From contig NC_077223.1 of assembly GCF_024763615.1 (NCBI RefSeq), positions 108,004,627 to 108,068,626 on the forward strand: a DNA stretch of 64,000 nucleotides, given 5' to 3'. Below are positions 47,007 through 59,000 of this stretch, piece by piece. A model generated the notes under the pieces. It did not search any database and had not been told where the DNA came from. It was given only the letters and a program-made list of their open reading frames with translations. Source of the DNA: Phlebotomus papatasi (Eukaryota > Arthropoda > Insecta > Diptera > Psychodidae). The position numbers were made by a program, and so were the translations under genes. How positions within the stretch are numbered: the stretch's first letter is position 1; every line of letters starts with the position of its first letter.

Positions 47007-50000
47007 CTGGGAAATTAAATCAAATTGTAGAAATACATTTTTAAAATCAAACTTATAAGGTAAAGTGCCCTCGAGTCAACCGGTGTTCAATTTTTGAATT
47101 GTTGATGGTGAATTCGTATTTATTTATGGAACAATTGACCTATAATGTTAGATAATACGCCAAATATTAGTTCAAATATAAGTAAATTGAATAAATAACT
47201 CTACTGGTCGAATTAAAAAACCGGTCGACTTGAGAGCACTTTACCTTATCATTAATTAAACTCACGTAAAGCCAGCCTTCCACTCATAGCTGTCCATTAA
47301 ACTCCATGCAATGTATCCTTTAACATTGCAGCCATCCTCGATGGCATCGAGGACTGCTTCGAGGTAGGAATTGTAGTAATTGACTCGACCGATATCTTTC
47401 GTGCCTCCATAATCTGAGTACCCATTCTCAGTCACGTAAACTGGAGGATTGTCATACTCCTTCCGGATCCAATTCAGCAATTTGTACATTCCAAATGGCA
47501 CCACCTGCAATATAATTCAAGACTTTATTGCAAAGTAGAAACGCTTTCAAGATCTCTATCTGAAGAAGTGCGAGAGACTTTTATGAAATGCAATAACTTA
47601 ATTAAATAATATATTTTATACTGAATGTCAATGATCCGTGGACATGCATGTAGATTGAATTTCAGGTTTATAGATGTGAAAGTGGAATTATCATCGGCCT
47701 ATAGTGTATTAAAATATGTTAAGAATTATACATAGTCAGCCGTATCATGTCTTTTCTCTCATATGTAACACATTACTTCATTAGTGCTTTACTTAGAATT
47801 AGTTTAACAAATAAATGTAAAACCAGGGGTAGATATCTATGCCGCTCAGGGTTCACACTGTGAGAGAAATCCGAAAAAGTTAAAATAACATTCCGGAAAT
47901 GTTAATTAATTCCCTGTAGTATTGATCCGAAATCGGTGTAAATATTATGCTTTTTAGGTGTATTAGGGGTTAAAGTTACCCTTTTCATGTTAATTTTACC
48001 CTTAAAAAGGTGTAAAATTAACATTAAAAAATGTTGATATATTTTTACACCTAAAAAGTGTTAAAGTTACGAGGAAAAAAAGTAAATCGTACCCACTTTT
48101 TCTCTCAGTGCACTTGATTGCCGTCGAGCTCTTGTAAAAATATTCCGTCGATATCGTGTCGGTCTGCCGAGTAAGTCTAAGAAATTTATGATGTCACACG
48201 AGTTTAACCTAACGCTATACTTCATTGAAGTCTACCGATTCTTCCCTAAAATCGTGCTGATCTACCGATTTTATTTATCTGTCGCTTTCTGGCCAAATTG
48301 TGCCGATCTGTTGATTTCTTAGCTAAATAATGCCGATCGGTCGATTTTTAGCTTCATATCGGCACAATTTTGTCGATCGCCTCTCACGGTTTACTTTGAA
48401 AGCTAGTTACACACCCCTTGATGTAAAATAAATAAAAATATTTCAAATTTCAAAATATACTTGGTACACAATAAAGCCTAAAAAATTCTGGAAGTCAAGC
48501 CTACAAGCTTTTAAAATTAAATTTAAAAAACTGATTAGAAAAAAAACCTAGAATTATAATAATTCGATGTTTAACTGTTTACTTTTTAAAAGACTAAGAG
48601 CATTTTATTGATAAATATATAAGTTGAATTGAACAATAAGTTGAAATCTGTTCTAGTACATGAACATGTTCTAAAAAACCTGGATGGTATTTTTAGTACT
48701 AATCAAAGAAAAAGAGTATATTTTATGGTAAATTAAAAAGAAAATATAACAAAATTATATGATTCCTAATTATGTTTCAATTATTTTTTAAATTATAATT
48801 TTATATGTTATAAAATATTGACCAATAAAGTTATAAACAGTAGTGAAAAAAACTGACAAATTAAAGAAAACTAGAATTTTAATTATTTGTTTATTCGTTG
48901 TGTCCATTGTGTCATTTTTAAATGAATGAGAAAATTTCACTAATAAGTAAAAAGGTTAAAATTTATTTTAGAACATGACATATATTTTAGAACATCATCA
49001 TGTTCTAAAAAAACCTGTATGTTTTTTTTTAAATAATAAACGACTGAAATGAAGTATATTTTATAGGAAATTGAGGAGTAAATGATTTATAATTATTTAC
49101 AACATTTTTTTATTAATAATAATACATCAATATTATATAATTACCCTTCATTCTATTATAAAGTTTCAAATAATTACTTTGAAACTTTAAAATTTCTAAT
49201 ATAAGAGACGATAAAAGCTCCAAATTTAATATATTAAGAACGTTTTTCCACTGAAATATATCCAAATTACCCATCAGTAATGCATCTTAAGAACAAGATA
49301 TGCATTCTAGGAAATTCTGAGTGTCACTTTAAAATATTCTTTAAACAACAATTAATTTGGGGAATTTACTCACAAGTAAAATGGTTGTTATCTTAATTTA
49401 TTTGCTTGTACTACAAATTATAATTCATTTTGGACTTTCATGAAGATTACTCAAAACCAGTTTAATATTTATCTTCAATCAACACTCATCCACGAAGATT
49501 TTTTAACGTCTTATTCACACCTTAATGCCTAATTGAAGATAAGTACGTTCCCGTAAACTTAAATACCTGTTGACTTTCATTTTTATATCAATTATGCCTT
49601 GAGCTATTTTTTTATTAAACAATTTAATTACAAGATAAAGAATTTTATGATCTTTTTATAAATTATTTTATCTTCCGGTGATCTTGAAGGTTTCTCATAA
49701 GTTGTGATTTACTCTTAATTTTTCTCGCACGCGTTATTATAATGAATTTATTAGGTATCTACCACGTGCAACACAATCGTTATCAATTTATTATCGTTGA
49801 AATTATAAACAAAGTTTAACATTATTAAAGTTTGACTGTATTTTTTTCAAAATTGAAACGAATTTAATCTTCCAATATAAAAGAGATAAAATCTTCAAAT
49901 TTTCAACATAAATAACCTTAATAAATATAAAAATTAAAAAGAACTTTAAGAATGAAGAATAGCCTAATTCAGAATCTACTCTAAATAGAATTTTGTTTAT

Positions 50001-53000
50001 TAAAACTTGTCAATATTAATTGATTTTAAATTTATCTGGAGCGCAAAGAATCAAATCACTTTCTGCGAACAAAAACGGTCTATCCGATTATTGACAAAAT
50101 TAAAATATAGAAGCAATTAACACCGTCGGATTGAATTGAAATTGTCCCAAAATCCGAACCTAATCTTATCAGTTTACATCAAAACGTGAAGAATGAATTA
50201 AATTTGTGACGGGAAGACTTTTTTTATCAGGTTATAAACGTTGCTCAAAACTTCTAGGTAGAATTTTTATAATATCCAGCATTTCTGTGGAATAATATTG
50301 CCAATTTTTATAATAAATTCTTTCTTGTTCCCTCAAATTATTTATATACATACAAAATTATCTTATTTTTCAACTCTCTTTTTAGTAAATAAGAAAAATA
50401 AGACAGCTTACCATTAGAAGCCTAAAATGAGGTTAGGTTTAATGTAAAATGATTCAGTTTTCGCCTTCTTCTCCGGATTGGAGTTATTCAGATTACATCT
50501 TGGATTATAAATGGATTATAAAAACCAAGAATTCTTTAATAAAATCTTTTTAATAAATAAATATAACAAATAATAAATAAAATTAAAAAAAATCCATCCG
50601 AATAATAAAGCAGACATCTGTCATTTTGTCTCCAAATCCGAATAAGGGCAGAATCACATTGACAATAAAATGCTCGCCGTAGCCTCACCGTATTTCGTTA
50701 ATTTACGCATTTTCAGTGCATTTCTTAAGAAAATTCTCAATTACCGTATTACCTTATCTCATACTCGGTGGCACTAGGTGAAAATAATATAAGAAAATTA
50801 AAGAAATAAAACGAAAATTCGATAAACTGTGAGCAAAAAAACTGTACTGTACTGTATAAATCTAGCTCATCTCATCAATCTCTTTCTTTTGATAATTTCA
50901 ATGCATTATTTCTAATCATTTGATATATAATATTGTACTAAAATTGACCTGCTACAAAATTTACCTTAAATCCAGATTAGTTAGTGCATTTTTTCAACCG
51001 CTATTTCAATTTCTACAACGATGTAGAGCAATTTGTATTAAAATGAGGGCCATTTCTCAACAGATAATTACATTGTCGCAAGATATTATAAATAACATTA
51101 AAGTCTTTCCCTCTTGAAAACAACAATGTAGGTAAATACAATAATCTCTGATTATCTTGAATTGAGGGTCAATCGGAAATTTATTGCAAGACTGCAAAAG
51201 GATTAATTAAGAAAAAAATATTGATGTCTCTATAATCAGCATCTTAGCTCATTTGCCAATCTTTAATTCATTAAGCTGCTTTAAAGTGCAAATGATTGAG
51301 CTGCTCTTAACATTGTAATAATATCAGTTGTGGGCAAATAAAAAAGTGGGAATGTTTGCATATGAATTAATGTTTTGCCACAAATATATCCGGTGTATGA
51401 CACGCTGACACTGAATTAATTGGATTACTAATTCACTTCATTGTTGATTTATCAAATTTCCCACGTTTCCCACATAATGACGATAGCAAGTTTCAAGTAG
51501 CTTTTTAGATGTACTCACATGAAGCCACACGGAGGCACCTCTTGGCCAGACTGGATCCTTGCTCTCAACGGTATTCATGTCATGCTGGAAGGATGGCACT
51601 CGGTGACCAACTGTATTGTTCCGATCATTTTTCGTTACAAGAACTGATGTATAGGTATTTACTCCAAAGAAGTCAGACGTTCCCTTGATCCTCTCAATTT
51701 CCTCAGGAGTGAACTTTGGCAGTCGGGATCTTGGGAATCCCTGCTGCTTGCTTAAAGCGTCTATTCTATCAATCATTACTTGAGGATAGTTTCCTGTGGC
51801 TGAGAAGATTGGATGAGCGAACCATCCAATATAGAATTGCATTCCCATTTCGGAAGCCTCTTTATCATCATCACTATCAGTCTTTGGCTCCTGCCATGAT
51901 GTATCTACAGTTATGCCGATTTTACCTAAAATAATCAACAACATTAATAAAAGAAACAGTGGAACTCATTGATTTCGAGCACTAAAAATCCGGAAGGCAA
52001 GCAGCTGTCTCAAAGTCAAGGTAAACTTTGGCCAGGTGATTCAACTCACCATTTTGAGTTGGCTGGAAGCGTGTCCTGTACATGTGAACAGCTTCCGCAT
52101 GAGCTTTCAGCAAATTGTGTCCACAAAAATAACCTGGGATCCCTGGGAAATCGTAGGATGGTGCCAGATAGTCCTGTCCATAAGACTGCTCACATACATG
52201 CCATGGTTCATTGAATGTTGTCCAGATCTGTGCAAAATTTAAACATTAAAAAACGTTAATTACAAATTTAAATTTTTCAGCAAAAAAATCTCCAACTTCT
52301 TACTTTGACACGGTTCCCATATTGCTCAAAAACTACTCTTGCATAGTCTAAGTAGTAATTGATAATCTCAGGATTTGTCCAGCCACCCATCTCCTGGAGC
52401 CTCTGTGGCAGATCCCAGTGATATATTGTGACCATTGGTGTAATGTTGTAGCGCAAGAGCTCATCAATTAAATCGCTATAGTACCGTATTCCAGCTTTAT
52501 TAACCGTATTGATTATCCCTGTGGGCATAATCCTTGGCCAGGATAGGGAAAATCTGTAGATATGAGCACCTAATTCCTTTACCATCTCAACATCTCTTCG
52601 CCACTGCAGAAAAGTAGGATGAAAAATATTTGATCAACCCTCAATGAACTCTCGAAATATTGAAATCGCAGCTAAATGTGAAATGCATTTGACTTTTTTT
52701 TAAAGTAGGGCAAAGTGCTCTCCCTTCGAACGTTTATGCCTTCGAATAATGTGAATTTCTTTTGTTTATCGTAAGAGATTAAGAGGAAACTGGGGCACCA
52801 CCAAACACAGGGTACCACCAAACACTGCGATTTTTTAATCAGATATTCGACTTCAGAGCATAAGACCTATAGGAATTTATAGGTAAGGGATGCTTGTCTA
52901 CTGAAGGAATGGTTGAGATAGTCCAAGTAGTTTAGAAATAAAAATTAGTGTTTGGTGGTACCCCGTGTTTGGTGGTGCCCCAGTTTCCCCTACACTAAAA

Positions 53001-56000
53001 TATCACGGAATTATCAACAATTGATGATAAGCCAACTAAAATTTCATAGAAATGTGTAAGTTTCTTATAAAAACTAGAAAATTCACACTATTCGAAGGCA
53101 TGAACGTTCGAAAGGAGAGTACATTTCCCTACAGTGTGACCTTGACAGAGTCAACTAATTATTTCCTACCCTGATGACTCTATTGGAGATTGACTCTATC
53201 GGGGGTTTGACTTCATCGAGGTCATACTGTATCTGAGAAATATCTTTTCTTTAGTAATTATATTAAAATATGAAGTGTGCGAAACCAGAGTGTGTACAAA
53301 GCCTGAAAACCTCCCCAAATTAGCATTATCAATAGACAAAAGCAAGCTTTATCTTTTATATCAAGACTTTGATTTATTACACTGTGCAACGATGATTTTG
53401 TCCCTGGGTTCTCATGCTATTTTTTCTATTGCTAGGGTCAAATGATTTACGAAAATACTTTAAAAGTTTTTCTTTTTCTAAAAAAAAGTTTTTCTAAAAG
53501 AAGTTTTTCTTTAGTTGGCTGAGTGCTCGTTTTTCGTTTGAACCTCAATATCGAGGTTAAAAAATAATCTGAGAGAAAAGTTGTTGTACATAGATAAAAA
53601 TGTAGCTGATTAAATTCTCTATCAAACCCACAAAACAGATTGTTAGGAACAGTCCTAGTTTTCGAGATATATTTGATCAAAGTTGCTAAAAAGTTCGATT
53701 TTTCCATGTTTTCTGACATATTTGAGACCACAGTGCCCCTAGTTTCAGTTGTACGAACTTCATCTGTTCAGAGGATTTATCGGGCATGTAAAGGAGACCA
53801 AATTATTCCGTAGTGAGAAATAAATCGGTTCAGCAGAATCGGAGATATAGGCACCCAAGTATCAAAAAACGGCAAAAACGATTTTGCCTAGATTCCAGGC
53901 GCAAAATCCAAATGAAATCAAAATGATAAGTATTTTCGTAAATCATTTGACGAGAAAATAGAAAAATAGCATGAGAACCCAGGGACAAAAAAAAGTTCAA
54001 AATTGTTGCACAGTGTTATTAAGACTTCCTGCACTGAGAAAAAAACAGGGGTCCGATTAACTTTTTTCCTCATAACTTTAACACTTTTTAGGTGTAAAAA
54101 CATATCAACATTAACGTAAATTTTACACCTTTTTAAGGGTAAAATTAACATGAAAAAGGGTAACTTTAACGCCCAATACACCTAAAAAGCTTAATATTTA
54201 CACCGATTTCGGATCAATAATGCAGGGTAAAATTAACATTTCCGGAATGTTATTTTAACTTTTTCGGATTTCTCTCAATGTGTGTTAAAAATTGTCCTAA
54301 AGTTAATGAAGGGTTAAATTTATTTGCACGACTTCAAGGTCTTGAAGCACGTCAAAGACTCTTTCACATGAAATATTCCATAAATTCTCAGCATTTGCGA
54401 TACAATGAACACAAGAAGTCAAGAGAATATCTATGATTGAAACCAATTGATTTTATACATTCATAAATTTCTTGTACATAATTACCCGACAGATTTCTCA
54501 ATTTTGTCTTCACGATCAAAAATTGATTCTTTAGCGTTTTTACGGAACATCTCAATTTTTTACACCAAAAGAATCCCTAATCAATTTTTATCGTGCCTTT
54601 TGCCCCAAAATAAAAACGACTTTTTGGATGAAACCATTAATCTATCCGAGAATAATCTCATTAGATAATCATGATTAATTTTATGTCTTAATTCTCAGCC
54701 GAAAAACCCGTGGTAATTAGAATTTTATCAGTCTGACTGATAAATCCTTAAGTACAAATTGCTATTGAAGAGACACTTGAATTTATGCTCTTTTCGGGGA
54801 CTTTTTCTTTAAAATTTCCTCAAATATTGCGTTGCAAATTGTTGTAGAGAGGCTTTTGTAGTTTCGTGACTCCTAGAATCACGATATTTTCTAAAGAATT
54901 CTTTGATGGATAATTACTGATCGTGTTCTACTGGGATTTTTATGATCTTCAGAATATTTACGAAAATATTAACAATTTTTATTGAGCATTGCAATTACCC
55001 CATTGTACACAGCTGAAACCCTCAATTTGGAATGTTCTAACAATCATTTGGGAAGGTAAGGAGAGTTGATCTGTTTGGCACGTAGAATAAAATCATTCAC
55101 AATTCTTCAATAATGCAAAAAAAACATCATTTTGAGGTGATTCTCAAGGTGAATGGCAATAAAATGCCGGCAGGTGATGTCTGAGACCCAGTTGATCCAT
55201 CTGAACTCACCTGGTGATAGCTGTCGGAACTAATATCTCCATTGCTCTGATCCGCAATTTTCTCGGGATGATTGTGAGTCAGGTGATCCCAAATTGATTC
55301 ACCTTTACCACCCTCATTCCATCCCCCTTCTATCTGATAAGACGAACTACCCACTCCCCAAACAAAATCCGGTGGGAATCTCCTATGGACATTTTCAGCA
55401 TGAATTCTGGAAAAAAAAACATAATCACATTGAGTCATGAAAATTAATTATTCTGAACGGTCTGATCACATTAGAATAAGTACTTAGCAATAATAATAAA
55501 AAACTTATGAAAAAGATCCTGCTATAAGACATAAAAGGAAAATTTATTCTCCAGTGCACTTCCTTTCGCTTTTGGACACAGCGAATTATGCAGCAATAAA
55601 TAATCTTTAGCAATCAATTGATTGGCGTTTTAATTGACAGAACGTGAAATATCTTTCACTATAATCTTGAGATCATCGTCATATTAAAAGGGGTAGCAAA
55701 GCGTTCCGTGCTTTGCGAAATGCTCGAACTGACTTTAATGCTATACCTCAAAAGATCTTTTGTATCATATAGAGGGAAGTGGGGCAGCTTTGAAATTAGA
55801 ATTTTTCGCCTATTTTTAAATAAAATTGAACGGATTGAAAAATTAAATTACATTATGATATGGGTCATTTATATTTAAACATAGGAGAAAAATCCCAATT
55901 ACAAAGGTGCCCCACTTCCCTCTACCATTTATTGATGCACTACCGATTTCAACTGACTAAAAAATCACTCAAAAGATCACCAAAAATAACTTCGGAGTAA

Positions 56001-59000
56001 GACAGTGGATTTTGGGGCAAAAATTGCCTATCGATTCAAAACCGGTTCATTACCGATTCATAACTGATTGGAATGGAATCGGTTCACAATTGTTAGCAAT
56101 TTAGAGACCTTTCCAAAAAGCAAAATATAACTCTATTTGGTTGAAAAATATGTTCTCTAGAGGCCTTTTTTTCCTTTGAACTTGAAAAATTGTTATTAGG
56201 AACGATTCAACGTTATGTACGAAGGGGAAAATACTCTTCCTTCGAACGCTCACGTCTTCGAATAATGTGAATTTTCATATAGTTTTCCTAATAGACTTAC
56301 ACATTTCTATTAAATATTAGTTAGCTTATTAATTTAATTATTAAATAAAAAAATCATATTTTTCGAAGTTATAAACGTTCGTACTTTCCCTTACGGACGA
56401 AATATTTGCCTAGATACTCTGGAATATAATTTTGTGCTTCTTCTACTTCTTCTTATTCTTTTCCTCTTCTACTTTAATTAGGCAATTGCCTATTTTTCCA
56501 GAGTAGGTCTACGGATTGCATGTTATCGGTTGACTGTTTAAAAGTGGCATGATACTGACAATGCTTATAATCATCTGGAGTTGTGATTCTGACGTCCAAG
56601 ACTCTTACCACCTTTTAGGTAGTCTACCTCTTGGTTTCATAGTTAATCTTCGAAGATTTTTTTGGACTCTTTTCGCAACATAACAAAAACGTTACATAAT
56701 CGGACGGCGCGTTTGTGATCAATCCCGACAAACATGATTTTGGATCGAAGGGCAGGGGTGGGAGGAAAATAAGGGCCATGTTAACGATCTTTGGGCTGAC
56801 TTATGGGGGATCTAAGAAAGTTCCAAGTCTCTATCTATAACCGTTTCACCTCTGGAGCTGATGACAGCCGGACGGACAAACGAGAAGACGGAGAAACAGA
56901 GTGACGACTTTTCTCAAATATCGTCTCAAACGCAAGAAGAGCAGGGGTGAGCAAAAACCGTTTGAAACCGAATAAACGTCAAAACAATTTTGTCCAGGTA
57001 GCGTTTTGACGGTTTTGACCATTAACGTACAATTTTCATTTGACATTTGTTCGGTTTCAACCGTTCTTGCTCACCTATGCTTTTTAGAGGGTAAGAAGTC
57101 GAAATGTATAACTCATAATCAAGGGATTATATACAGGATTGATCAATTGAACTGTAACCTTCTCAAAACGCTGTTTTTTTTTAATTCAAAATTAATTTTA
57201 TTTGTGCAAACAAGATAAAAATCAGATATTTTTTAATATTCGAGAACTATTTGAAATTTTCTACGTAATTATCTTTAACGCGGACTACGGTCTTGAGTTT
57301 GTTAATAGCCGCACCGAACGCTATCCGAACGTAAGTTTCCGAATATCGTGATACAAGAGGTCCCTGGATTATGCACACACAATTATTCGTTTTTGCTTAC
57401 CATTAGGAGCTTATTTGTCAAATCATTTTTGAAATACCCCTAAACGTATGCAATTTTTTACGGAGTAAATTTGAAATGTACTTATAGAAAACTGTTGGCG
57501 CTGAAAATAACGCGAACGTTTAGCGCCAAGTGTATACATCACGGCGTTCCTGTAGTTTATTTGAGAGAAATCTCCTGCCCGTACACCAATTTTCTAGGTG
57601 GACAGTGATATTTGTCGCGGTTTTTAAGTCCCAAAATGTATACACTCAGTTCCGGCATTAAGTCCTTCGGGATTATGCACCTGACGGAATTATGCACATA
57701 CAATTATACAAAATTTGCCTACCATTGGGAGTCAACTTATGAAATCATTTTTGAAATACTCCTGAATGTATACTATGTTGCGACGCGGGAAATTTGAAAA
57801 CATTTTGCTACTTTTCTAGAATAAAACTTTAATTTCTTTCATTAAGGTAAATTTTTTAAATATTCTAATCATTTATTGAAGAACTCTGGCCAAAAAGTAC
57901 TGTTTGTTAATTCATTTCTATTAAACAACTGAATCTTTTTGTTTGAACTACTTTTACTCCGCGCGAAATTCGTTCTGCGGCCGATTTATTCAAAAGAAAG
58001 CCCCTGCGAGTATGCAAATTTTCTCAATGCATAATGCCATTTTGCGCGTTTTTTTTCGGTCCCGAAAATGTGCATAATCCCGGGACTGAGTGTATAATCC
58101 CGGGATCTCCCGTATTGCACTTCCGCTATTTTAGTGGTACTTTTAGCATCTTTTTTTTTAGATAGGAGCTTCCGAACTTCCCGTCAAATCATTGCTCTAC
58201 CTGCCGATTTTACTCGGAGGTTTTTTTGAATTTTAACGGTATATTCTAGTACATTCAGAGAAAATCTGCAGATTCTCGGCAGAATTTCTCCCTAGAAAAT
58301 CTGCATAACCTCCATTACTTCACAAAAATATTGTTGATTTATGAAGAAACTGTAGAAGTTATAAAGAAAATTGTATGCTCTGCTTAACAAGCATTACCGA
58401 GTACACATTTTAGATAAGTAAAAAAACTGCGAGCAAAAATACTAATTTCTTAAAAATCGCCAATCGAATGATACAAAAACACGAAATTTTGGTCGACACT
58501 CTGTTTAAAGTTTTCACTTCACTTTTCTCTACTTGTAACACGGCGTCGCAGAATTCTTTATTTTATATAAACACCGTGATATCACTAAGAATAACTATAG
58601 AATTTTGCAAACTTCAGTGAAAAATTTTTCCATCTCTTCTGACACATCTTGTCTGGAAAGTCTGGAATGTAGAAAAAATCTACAGAATATCTACAGAAAT
58701 TCGTCAGAGATTCGTCAGAAAATCTGCCGAAATATTCTGACGAATTTTGTCCCAAGCCCAAATAAAATTCGTAAGAATATCTACAGAATTTATCTGCAGA
58801 TATTCTGTAGAGGTGTAGATTTTCTCTACAGAAATCTTAAAGATATCTGCAGATATTATTTGACGGGTTATTATCACCTTATTCTCTTACTACAATTATC
58901 TGACTGCGGTACATAGGAGAAGGATTTCAGGCTTCGCACATACTCTGGCTTCGAACATTTCATATTTTCACCATATTCCCTATCCCACTACTTTTAATTG

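Noticed and set aside
58605..58916. 103-codon frame repeated at 63394-63669 as a possible conserved gene
   Set aside because: Both copies lie inside the same 688-bp inverted-end element; similarity comes from the element. Whether the frame is selected is left as a question in the findings.
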